Shown here in pieces: positions 25,548-34,319 of a stretch of DNA of 64,000 nt. How positions within the stretch are numbered: the first letter of the stretch is position 1; each line of letters opens with the position of its first letter. Both the position numbers and the translations under genes were made by a program. The notes beneath the pieces are model-generated. The model had not been told where the DNA came from and made no database searches. It saw only the letters and a list, made by a program, of their open reading frames with translations. This DNA comes from Bacteroidia bacterium (lineage in GTDB: Bacteria > Bacteroidota > Bacteroidia > Flavobacteriales > Flavobacteriaceae), in the NCBI GenBank assembly GCA_030427865.1, contig JAUICK010000002.1, forward strand, positions 124,001 through 188,000. The letters are read 5' to 3'.

Positions 25548-27062
25548 TTATATTACGTTAATTATTAATTTATATATATCTATTATGCCGTGCCCATATT
25601 GGTTATTAGTTTGAGTTGAGAATTCTTCTGCTGTTTTTTTTATAAGTTGTTTAATTTTTACTAATTCTAAATTTGGTTTTATTTGTAATAATAAACTAAT
25701 AGCACCAGTAACAATTGGAGCAGAAGCAGAAGTACCAAAAAAATATGTATAATTTGACAAAGGTTGCACTGGATTTATAAGCTCTGAATTCCAACCAGGA
25801 CTGCCTATAATGTCAGTAGTAATTACATTTAAACCTGGAGCAGAAATATAGACGTTATCGCCATAATTTGAAGACCATCTGTATAAAGTTCCTTCATCAA
25901 TTACTGGTTCTTTAGATAAGTTTGTTGATGCAACTGTGATTACGTCTTTTAAATTTTTTGGAAACTTAATTTTTTCACCTTCATTACCAGCAGAAAAAAT
26001 AATTGGAGTCCCAAATCCATTCCTACCTTTAACTGTTATTTTATTTATTATGTTTTTTAATATTTGTGATTCATAGGGTAGGCTCCAACTACAATTTATT
26101 ACATCACAATTGTCTTCAAAACCCGCTTTATAAAAAGCTTTAAGTAAAGAGTACATAGAAAGGTAAATTGTATTGTCTTGCCCAGAAAAAACTCTGTAAC
26201 TGATTAATTTTGAACCTTCACCTATTCCTGAAAGACCTTGATTTTGAAACTTTGAAGCACATAATATTCCAGCACAAAATGTTCCATGTAAATCATTATA
26301 CGCAGGTAATTGATCATTTTTATCCTCTCCTTCAATAAAAGAACAGCTTAATTCTAAATCAATTACTTTTTTGAGATCTGGGTGAAAATGAAATACACCG
26401 TTATCTAACAAACCAATTTTTGGAACATATACTTTTTTTTTCTTAATTAATTTTTGACATTCATAAATATTTAAGTAATTGTACAAAGGATATTCAATTG
26501 GAAGTTTTTCTTCCTCATTAAAACTTAAATCAGTTGGAAATTTTTCACTACTAGGTTTATAAATAGTAGAAAGGTTTAGTTCTACTGATATTACTTCTTC
26601 AAAAGCTTTTAAGCTGTTTAAAAGAAGTTGAGTTTGAGTGATATTTTTAATAAGAAAAACACATTCATGAGGCTCTAATATATCAAGAGTATCATAACCA
26701 TTTTTTAAAGAATTTAGAATTTTGTATTTTTCTTCTAAACTACATGTATCTACAAATTCAACAATAAATTCATTATTGTGAGTATAATATCTTTCATCAT
26801 ATTCAAGTAATTCAATTTCTTCTACTGAAATGTCAGGCATTAATCTTTCAAAATTCTTATTAACAAAGTTGCTTTTAACAATAAGTTGATTTTTAGATGC
26901 TAAAATTGTTTCATCAGTATTTAAAAATTCTAATTCATGGAATATCTCAGCACCTTTAATTTTGCTTATATCTTCATTCAGTTGATATTTTATCGCTCTG
27001 ACTTTATTAAATACAATAGTTTTGTCTTCGAATTTGTGACTATATTGAAAAACTTCCTGCAT
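25548..27062 (-). CDS. Intracellular subtilisin-like (S8) serine protease with N-terminal domain
   Basis: The 504-residue protein has a 210-residue N-terminal domain of unknown family and a subtilase domain with the full triad: Asp220 in GLLDNGVFH, His259 in NDLHGTFCAGI, Ser445 in FFGTSASAP, and oxyanion Asn360 in FSAGNEG. There is no signal peptide, membrane anchor or T9SS sorting domain, so it should act in the cytoplasm unless exported unusually. It is the first gene of a run with the 206-residue protein and kinase. Its promoter has two tandem copies of the 16-bp repeat and a leader of about 90 nt. The N-terminal domain may be an inhibitory prodomain or a recognition domain. Confidence 0.9.
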   Translation of the reverse strand: MQEVFQYSHKFEDKTIVFNKVRAIKYQLNEDISKIKGAEIFHELEFLNTDETILASKNQLIVKSNFVNKNFERLMPDISVEEIELLEYDERYYTHNNEFIVEFVDTCSLEEKYKILNSLKNGYDTLDILEPHECVFLIKNITQTQLLLNSLKAFEEVISVELNLSTIYKPSSEKFPTDLSFNEEEKLPIEYPLYNYLNIYECQKLIKKKKVYVPKIGLLDNGVFHFHPDLKKVIDLELSCSFIEGEDKNDQLPAYNDLHGTFCAGILCASKFQNQGLSGIGEGSKLISYRVFSGQDNTIYLSMYSLLKAFYKAGFEDNCDVINCSWSLPYESQILKNIINKITVKGRNGFGTPIIFSAGNEGEKIKFPKNLKDVITVASTNLSKEPVIDEGTLYRWSSNYGDNVYISAPGLNVITTDIIGSPGWNSELINPVQPLSNYTYFFGTSASAPIVTGAISLLLQIKPNLELVKIKQLIKKTAEEFSTQTNNQYGHGIIDIYKLIINVI

Positions 27063-27158
27063 ATTTATTAAGATTTAATCAATTATTTTAAACTTAAAAA
27101 CTACGATTTATTTTAATATAAATGATTTCAACTAATATTGAGATATTAATGATACCCA

Positions 27159-27229
27159 CAAATATGAAAAAATTTTTAAAACATAAAACTACCTACAATT
27201 AGGTATTTTAACATCCCTAAAAATAAGTA
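27159..27229 (-). promoter_or_regulatory. Protease promoter with two tandem 16-bp inverted repeats (site D, D2)
   Basis: Minus strand TACCTAATTGTAGGTA (27205-27190), a perfect 6-4-6 repeat, is 23 bp upstream of CATATTTG (27166-27159), seven of eight matches to TAnnTTTG. A second, weaker copy TACTTATTTTTAGGGA (27229-27214) lies 24 bp further upstream. The region 27063-27234 holds nothing else recognisable. Confidence 0.65.
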
Positions 27230-27234
27230 AAAAA

Positions 27235-27912
27235 CTATAAAGTAAAAACTGTAAGCAGTATTCCTAAAAGAATAGCCATAAACTTTTGTAAGTTAAATTT
27301 ATGATTTTCAGTACTTTCAAAAAGTATAATTGTAGAAATATGTAAGAAAACACCAATAATAAATGCAGTAATTTCAGTTGCATAAGTAGTAAAAAAAGGA
27401 ATTTTATCTCCCAATAAAACTCCAAAAGGACTCATTAAAGCAAAAACTATTAAAAAAGTAAAGACTATTTTTTTTGAATATTTTGTGTGAATTAAAAATG
27501 TTGTTAAAACAATGGCAATAGGTATTTTATGTACCACAATTGCCCATAACAAGTTGTCATCTGCATTATGAATGGGTAATCCTTCAGAAAAAGCATGCAC
27601 ACATAAACTGATAAACAATAATGTAGGAAATTTTGTTCCATCAGAATGAATATGAATATGCCCATGTTCTGCTCCTTTAGAAAAAGATTCTAACACAGAT
27701 TGAATGATAATTCCGATTAAAATAAAAATTCCTATTTTTTTAAAATCTGATGTTTCTTGATAAACTTCTGGTAACAGATGTAAAATGGTTACAGATAGGA
27801 GGTAAGCACCACTAAAAGCCAATAATAAACGAACAACACTTTTTTTAGGTTTTAAAATAAAAACCAATAAAGAACCTACAAAAACAGATGCTATTAGTAA
27901 GATGTAACTCAT
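27235..27912 (-). CDS. ZIP family metal transporter
   Basis: The 225-residue inner-membrane protein has seven to eight hydrophobic helices. Metal-binding residues in the ZIP core are visible as VHAFSEGLPIH (His106, Glu110) and VVHKIPIA (His128), with a His-rich cytoplasmic-type loop AEHGHIHIHSDG (81-92). It imports zinc or another divalent metal. Its first 4 bp overlap the stop of the methyltransferase gene, so both are on one transcript. Confidence 0.9.
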   Translation of the reverse strand: MSYILLIASVFVGSLLVFILKPKKSVVRLLLAFSGAYLLSVTILHLLPEVYQETSDFKKIGIFILIGIIIQSVLESFSKGAEHGHIHIHSDGTKFPTLLFISLCVHAFSEGLPIHNADDNLLWAIVVHKIPIAIVLTTFLIHTKYSKKIVFTFLIVFALMSPFGVLLGDKIPFFTTYATEITAFIIGVFLHISTIILFESTENHKFNLQKFMAILLGILLTVFTL

Positions 27913-28634
27913 TTTGCAACTAAAATTAATCGATCTGAAACTTCTGACTTGTATTTGTTTAAATGATAATCACCAAAAATATTGGTAATTGTAAATCCTA
28001 CCTTAGTAAAAAAAGAGGTCATTTTTTCTAAATCTAAATATTTTACTTTTTCTGTATAAGCATGATTTTCTCCATCCGCAAAAAAAGAAATATGTTTAAA
28101 TATAAAGCCTTCTTTTATTTCTCTTTGAATATGAAAAGTAATATTATCTACAACTTTAGTTTCTTTGGCTACTAAATTGAGTTTTACTTTCTCTGCATTT
28201 AAAAAATCAAAAACAAAAAAACCATTAGCAGTTATACCATTTTTAATGTTTTGTAAAATTTGGATATCCTCATTATCATCATCAAAATAACCAAAACTTG
28301 TAAACAAATTGAACACAGCATCATACTTATTATTAAATGGTTTTCGCATATCATGTACTTTAAATTTTAAAGTCTCATTCTCAAATTCTTTTGCTAATTG
28401 AATGCTGTTTTCTGCTAAATCTCCACCAGTAACTTTGTAACCTAAAGAATTTAAAAAAACAGCATGACGCCCTTTTCCACAAGGTAAATCTAAAATATGG
28501 GTTGTTTTTGGTAAATCTAAAAAAGCAGTAATGTTTTTCATAAATATCTCTGCATCTTTATCATTCCTTTCCTTATATAAAATATGATAGTAAGGTGTGT
28601 TAAACCAATCTGTAAACCAATCTTTTTGTTTCAT
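27909..28634 (-). CDS. Class I SAM-dependent methyltransferase
   Basis: The 241-residue protein has motif I ILDLPCGKGRHAVFL (GxGxG variant PCGKG), followed by a GGDLAENS acidic-end strand and AVFNLFTSFGYF motif II, typical of small-molecule or cyclopropane-like methyltransferases with the DUF-type C-terminal half. The substrate is unknown. It leads a two-gene unit with the ZIP transporter and is divergent from the THUMP methyltransferase 104 bp away. Confidence 0.85.
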   Translation of the reverse strand: MKQKDWFTDWFNTPYYHILYKERNDKDAEIFMKNITAFLDLPKTTHILDLPCGKGRHAVFLNSLGYKVTGGDLAENSIQLAKEFENETLKFKVHDMRKPFNNKYDAVFNLFTSFGYFDDDNEDIQILQNIKNGITANGFFVFDFLNAEKVKLNLVAKETKVVDNITFHIQREIKEGFIFKHISFFADGENHAYTEKVKYLDLEKMTSFFTKVGFTITNIFGDYHLNKYKSEVSDRLILVAK

Positions 28635-28719
28635 ACGTTTTATGAGTCTGTAAAAGTAATTAAATCTTACTTTAGAAAAAATGAAATTCAGTATTTCTCA
28701 AATATCCTTTTTTATAATG

Positions 28720-28727
28720 TATTTTTG
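28720..28727 (+). promoter_or_regulatory. Predicted -7 element for the THUMP methyltransferase
   Basis: TATTTTTG matches TAnnTTTG exactly, 11 bp before the ATG, giving a very short leader. Confidence 0.5.
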
Positions 28728-28738
28728 CACTGAATTTT

Positions 28739-29923
28739 ATGAGTATGAATAAAGATTTTAAAATGGTAGCTACAACCCTTTTTGGTTTGGAAGGAGTTTT
28801 AGCAGAAGAATTGAAGAAATTAGGTGCGCAAGATGTAAAAGAAGCTGTAAGAAGCGTTTCTTTTAGAGGAGATAAAGGATTTATGTATAAGGCAAATATT
28901 GCCTTAAGAACTGCTGTACGTATTTTAAAACCCATAAAAACCTGTAAAGTTTATGATGAAGAAGATTTGTATGAAGCAATTCAGAAAATAAAATGGGAAA
29001 ATTTTTTAGAGCCTGATGGGACTTTTGCTATTGGAGCAGTTGTAAACTCAAAGAATTTTACTTCTAATTCACATTATATTTCTTTAAAATCTAAAGATGC
29101 GATTGCAGATTATTTCAGGCATAAATATCATAAAAGACCCAATGTAGATTTAAAGTATCCAGATGTAAAGGTGCATATTCATATTCAGAAAGATTGGTTA
29201 ACAGTTTCTTTAGATTCTTCTGGAGATTCTTTGCATAAAAGAGGATATAGAACTGCCACTAATATTGCGCCAATTAACGAAGTTTTAGCTGCAGGTATGG
29301 TTTTATTGTCTGGTTACACAGGTGATGAAAACTTTATAGACCCCATGTGTGGTTCTGGTACCATTTTAATTGAGGCAGCTATGATAGCCAATAATATTCC
29401 TGCCAACATCAATAGAAAATTATTTGCTTTTGAAAACTGGAAAGATTATGATGAAGATTTGTATTTTATTATTCAGGATGCTTTATTAAAAAAGATTCGT
29501 TCTTCGCATTTTAAAATTATGGGCTTTGACAAAGCACCATCTGCAGTTCAAAAAGCAAAAGCAAATATCATTTCTGCAAATTTAGAAGAGTTTATTGGTG
29601 TACATCATGTAAACTTTTTTAACTCTACCAAAGAAGTTTTTGGAAATACTACTATTTTGTTCAATCCGCCTTATGGAGAGCGTTTAAATATTGATGTTCA
29701 GGAGTTTTATAAGAAAATTGGAGATACTCTAAAACATAATTACCCAGGTTCTACTGCTTGGTTAATTACCTCTGATATAGATGCTTTAAAATCTGTAGGT
29801 TTAAGAACTTCTAAACGAATTGCATTAAAAAATGGAGACTTAGACTGTAAGTTTGTTAAATACGAATTGTACGAAGGTTCTCGAAAAATTAAAGAACGAA
29901 AAGACTTTTCTGATTCTCAATAA
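28739..29923 (+). CDS. THUMP-domain RNA (guanine-N2) methyltransferase, RlmL/TrmN-like
   Basis: The 394-residue protein has an N-terminal THUMP RNA-binding domain (about 5-160) and a UPF0020-type methyltransferase domain. Catalytic signatures are FIDPMCGSGTILIEAAMIANN (about 200-220) and ILFNPPYGERL (NPPY motif), which mark N2-guanine methylation in RNA. Bacteroidota members correspond to the N-terminal enzyme of E. coli RlmKL (m2G2445 of 23S rRNA) or to TrmN-like tRNA enzymes; these cannot be separated here. Confidence 0.9.
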   Translation: MSMNKDFKMVATTLFGLEGVLAEELKKLGAQDVKEAVRSVSFRGDKGFMYKANIALRTAVRILKPIKTCKVYDEEDLYEAIQKIKWENFLEPDGTFAIGAVVNSKNFTSNSHYISLKSKDAIADYFRHKYHKRPNVDLKYPDVKVHIHIQKDWLTVSLDSSGDSLHKRGYRTATNIAPINEVLAAGMVLLSGYTGDENFIDPMCGSGTILIEAAMIANNIPANINRKLFAFENWKDYDEDLYFIIQDALLKKIRSSHFKIMGFDKAPSAVQKAKANIISANLEEFIGVHHVNFFNSTKEVFGNTTILFNPPYGERLNIDVQEFYKKIGDTLKHNYPGSTAWLITSDIDALKSVGLRTSKRIALKNGDLDCKFVKYELYEGSRKIKERKDFSDSQ

Positions 29924-29937
29924 TGTTTTTTTTTGAA

Positions 29938-30004
29938 ATTAGCTAACGTTAACACGTTTATGCAACGTTTTAATGTTTTATAAACATAGATAGCGAAGTT
30001 AGCT
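29938..30004 (+). other. Long-range stem with T tract after the THUMP gene
   Basis: Arms AGCTAAC (about 29941-29947) and GTTAGCT (about 29998-30004) flank a loop that holds three ACGTT words and is followed by a T run. It may be an unusual terminator or structured 3' end. The loop is far longer than in normal terminators. Confidence 0.25.
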
Positions 30005-30052
30005 TTTTTCAATTAAAAAATCAATAAGTAAAAACACTTGTTTATAAATAAA

Positions 30053-30081
30053 AAAACCAAAACTAAGACAGTTTTGGTTTT
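30053..30081 (-). terminator. Intrinsic terminator after yidC
   Basis: A 12-bp perfect stem (aaaaccaaaact/agttttggtttt) with a 5-nt loop, 26 bp past the yidC stop; the minus strand has a T-rich run after the stem. Confidence 0.88.
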
Positions 30082-30106
30082 CATATTTACTTACAAATGC
30101 TACCTG

Positions 30107-31984
30107 TTATTTCTTTTTTTGTTGTCTGGCTTGTTGTTCTTGTGCTTGTTTCATAGCAGCATCTATACGTTGTCTAAACTTGCTAGTTTTTTTAGGTTTC
30201 TTTTTGTTTTCCTCTATTTGCGCAATAATTTTCTTTTCGTCTATTACATAGTTTTTAATGACTAACATAATAGCTATCGTTAATAAGTTAGAAATAAAGT
30301 AATATAAACTTAAAGAACTTGCATAGTTGTTAAAGAAAAATAACATCATAATAGGAGAGAAGTAAATCATATACTTCATCATCTTACTCATATCTGGCAT
30401 TCCTTCTTGTGGTGGTGCTTGCATATTTGCTTGCTGACTTTGGTTCATTTTCATGTAGAAGAAAATAGCTACAGATGCCAAAATAGGAAACAAACTTACA
30501 TGATTTCCATAGAAAGGAATATTAAAAGGCAGTTGAAAAATGGTATCGTAAGAAGATAAATCTGGTGCCCATAAAAAGCTTTCTTGTCTTAAAGATAAGT
30601 TGGTTGGGAAAAACTTAAATAACGCAAAAAATACAGGCATTTGTAACAATGCAGGGATACAACCAGACATCATACTTACTCCTGCTTTTCGCTGAATTGC
30701 CATGGTTTCTTGCTGACGCTTCATTGCATTTTCTTTACCAGGGTATTTCTCGTTTAAGGCTTGTAATTCTGGACGAATTACTTTCATTTTTGCGCTCGAA
30801 ACATAAGATTTATATACTAAAGGAGACATTAAGATTCTTACAACAATTGTCATTAAAATAATAATTAATCCGTAGTTCGATAAAAATCCTTTTAGCATAT
30901 TAAATACCGGATAAAAAACGGTTCTGTTTAAGAATCCAAAGATTCCCCAACCTAAATCTGCGGTTTCGTCTAAATCTGTTCCTTCAAAAGTTTTTAATAG
31001 ATTATAATCACTTGGCCCATAATACCATTTCATGTTATAATTTAACTCGCCATTGGTTAATACTAAAGGTGTTTTTAATTCGAAATTTTTAGTGTAAACT
31101 GTATCAATTTCTTCGTTTTTAACCAAATCAGTAGAAGTTACTGTGGCATTGTTAAAAGGGGTGTCTGATAATAAGTTAGATGTAAAAAAGTGTTGTTTGT
31201 AAGCCACCCAATCTACATCATTTAAAACTTCTGTATTACCAGCGTTTAGGTAATCTACTTCATCTTCAGATTTATAATAGTAATACGTGTACATCGTGTT
31301 TTCTGTACGTATACTTTTTTCGTGCCTGTATCCTTTTAAAGACCAATCTAAGTTAATTTTATTTGACGAATTAATTACATTAGATAAACCTTGTGAACGA
31401 ACAGCAAAGTCTACCATGTAATTATTAGGTTTCATTTCGTACCTGTACTCTAAAAACTGAGTATCAGAAACTTTTAGCTTCATAGAAATTACTTGATTTT
31501 CGCCATTTTTAGTAACAGTTGGTTCAAAAAATAAATCTTTGGTGTTTAAAATACGGTTATCTGTTGTTCCGAAATTGATATTAAAAGACGCGTTTTTGTC
31601 TTTTACCATATATAAGGGTAAAGAATCGTGAGTTTTGTAATTCTTTATCTGCGCTTCAATAATTTGTCCACCTTTATTGTTAATTACTAAACGAACCAGT
31701 TTGTTTTCTAAAACAGAAGTTCCTTCTTTACCATTAATTGCACTTTGGGCAAAAGCACCAAGTTTATTGGTTAATGCAGCTTGTTTTAAAGAATCGTTTT
31801 CAAAAACAGGTTTGTTTTCGGTAACAGTGCTGTTTGTATTTTTTGTAGAATCTACAACTTGCTCTGAAGTTGTAGTTGGTGTTTTTGGTTCTTCAGGTTT
31901 GCTGGTGTTTACCCACCATAGTAAAATACCTCCTAATAAAACCATTCCTATGAAGGAGTTAAGATCAAATTTTTTTTGTTCCAT
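30107..31984 (-). CDS. yidC: Membrane protein insertase YidC
   Basis: The 625-residue insertase has an N-terminal membrane helix (about 8-24), a large periplasmic beta domain, and the C-terminal OXA1-type core of five helices with YGLIIILMTIVVRILMSPLVYKSY, GCIPALLQMPVFFALFKFF and the final hydrophobic hairpin. The Arg in the first core helix, needed in the hydrophilic groove, is present (VVRILM). The tail is basic and Gln-rich (KKTSKFRQRIDAAMKQAQEQQARQQKKK) and would contact the ribosome. A TACATTTG -7 element lies at 32041-32048 on the minus strand. It follows pyrG after 221 bp. Confidence 0.97.
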   Translation of the reverse strand: MEQKKFDLNSFIGMVLLGGILLWWVNTSKPEEPKTPTTTSEQVVDSTKNTNSTVTENKPVFENDSLKQAALTNKLGAFAQSAINGKEGTSVLENKLVRLVINNKGGQIIEAQIKNYKTHDSLPLYMVKDKNASFNINFGTTDNRILNTKDLFFEPTVTKNGENQVISMKLKVSDTQFLEYRYEMKPNNYMVDFAVRSQGLSNVINSSNKINLDWSLKGYRHEKSIRTENTMYTYYYYKSEDEVDYLNAGNTEVLNDVDWVAYKQHFFTSNLLSDTPFNNATVTSTDLVKNEEIDTVYTKNFELKTPLVLTNGELNYNMKWYYGPSDYNLLKTFEGTDLDETADLGWGIFGFLNRTVFYPVFNMLKGFLSNYGLIIILMTIVVRILMSPLVYKSYVSSAKMKVIRPELQALNEKYPGKENAMKRQQETMAIQRKAGVSMMSGCIPALLQMPVFFALFKFFPTNLSLRQESFLWAPDLSSYDTIFQLPFNIPFYGNHVSLFPILASVAIFFYMKMNQSQQANMQAPPQEGMPDMSKMMKYMIYFSPIMMLFFFNNYASSLSLYYFISNLLTIAIMLVIKNYVIDEKKIIAQIEENKKKPKKTSKFRQRIDAAMKQAQEQQARQQKKK

Positions 31985-32040
31985 TTTTTTATGTTGTCAA
32001 TTTGTCATTAAATCAGATTTAATTTCTGATAAAAATCCGA

Positions 32041-32048
32041 CAAATGTA
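32041..32048 (-). promoter_or_regulatory. Predicted -7 element for yidC
   Basis: Minus-strand TACATTTG fits TAnnTTTG exactly, 56 bp upstream of the yidC ATG, so yidC probably has a promoter separate from pyrG. Confidence 0.5.
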
Positions 32049-32130
32049 GTGAAAAAGCAGTTTTTATGTTGATTTTACTACTTTATATTTTATGAACTTA
32101 TATAGTTCAATATATGTTCCGTTTTTTTAG

Positions 32131-32200
32131 ATGTCGCTTTGAGAGAAGTTAAAAAATCTTATTGTTGAGATTTTTCGACTACGCTCTTAATGACGACCTG
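32131..32200. repeat. Degenerate palindromic intergenic repeat
   Basis: The left arm (atgtcgctttgagagaagtt) and right arm (cgactacgctcttaatgacg) with central aaaaaatctt/agattttt can fold into a long imperfect hairpin. This resembles the dispersed 'GTCATTTCGA..AGATTTCTCGACT' palindromes common between genes in Flavobacteriaceae. The similarity is from memory; it appears decayed. It lies between pyrG and yidC. Confidence 0.5.
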
Positions 32201-32205
32201 AATAA

Positions 32206-33871
<1,666 letters not shown>

Positions 33872-33948
33872 TAAAAAAGAGAAAAACATTCTTAAAAACT
33901 TATATATTTTCAGTTCAAAAAAATATTTAATTTTTTTTTAATTTGTAT

Positions 33949-33978
33949 TTGCCATAAATAAAAACAGTTGTATATTTG
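33949..33978 (+). promoter_or_regulatory. rpmH promoter
   Basis: TTTG (33949-33952), 18 bp, then TATATTTG (33971-33978), a perfect -7 element; the start site should be near 33984, just before the AAGGAGG at 33990. Confidence 0.65.
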
Positions 33979-33989
33979 CCCACGCTTTT

Positions 33990-34047
33990 AAGGAGGAAAC
34001 TTGTGAAGCAAATAAAATTAATAAAGAAGACTTTTAAAAATACATAA
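33990..34047 (+). promoter_or_regulatory. rpmH leader with strong Shine-Dalgarno and 14-codon ORF
   Basis: AAGGAGG (33990-33996) is followed 6 nt later by GTG (34003), opening a 14-codon frame ([14 protein letters not shown]) that stops at 34045-34047, two bases before the rpmH ATG. Strong SD sequences are rare in this phylum, so this may be a regulatory leader coupled to L34. Not proven to be translated. Confidence 0.4.
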
Positions 34048-34049
34048 TA

Positions 34050-34211
34050 ATGCCAAAAAGAACGTATCAACCATCAAAGAGAAAGAGAAGAAACAAACAC
34101 GGTTTCAGAGAGAGAATGGCTTCTGCTAATGGTAGAAAAGTATTAGCTCGTAGAAGAGCAAAGGGTAGAAAGAAAATTTCCGTTTCTTCAGAATCAAGAC
34201 ATAAAAAATAA
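34050..34211 (+). CDS. rpmH: 50S ribosomal protein bL34
   Basis: The 53-residue basic protein starts [19 protein letters not shown] and has [25 protein letters not shown], the full bL34 signature; it binds 23S rRNA in the large subunit. It is too short for many gene callers but unmistakable. It lies between divergent pyrG and carB, not beside dnaA/rnpA as in many bacteria. Its own promoter and terminator make it a single-gene transcript. Confidence 0.98.
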   Translation: MPKRTYQPSKRKRRNKHGFRERMASANGRKVLARRRAKGRKKISVSSESRHKK

Positions 34212-34236
34212 AATGATTAACAATTGTTAATATATA

Positions 34237-34268
34237 AGGTGTTACTTTTTTAAGTAACACCTTTTTTT
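34237..34268 (+). terminator. Intrinsic terminator after rpmH
   Basis: Stem aggtgttac/gtaacacct with an 8-nt loop followed by a run of seven T. Confidence 0.92.
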
Positions 34269-34284
34269 ATATCTAAGCACTAAC

Positions 34285-34292
34285 TATTTTTG
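34285..34292 (+). promoter_or_regulatory. Predicted -7 element for carB
   Basis: TATTTTTG matches TAnnTTTG exactly, 27 bp before the carB ATG and after the rpmH terminator. Confidence 0.55.
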
Positions 34293-34319
34293 TAAAACTA
34301 AACAACACAACAACTTACA

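Noticed and set aside
25548..27062. Secreted subtilisin or T9SS cargo protease
   Set aside because: The N-terminus MQEVFQYSHKFEDK lacks a hydrophobic signal, and the C-terminus has no sorting domain.
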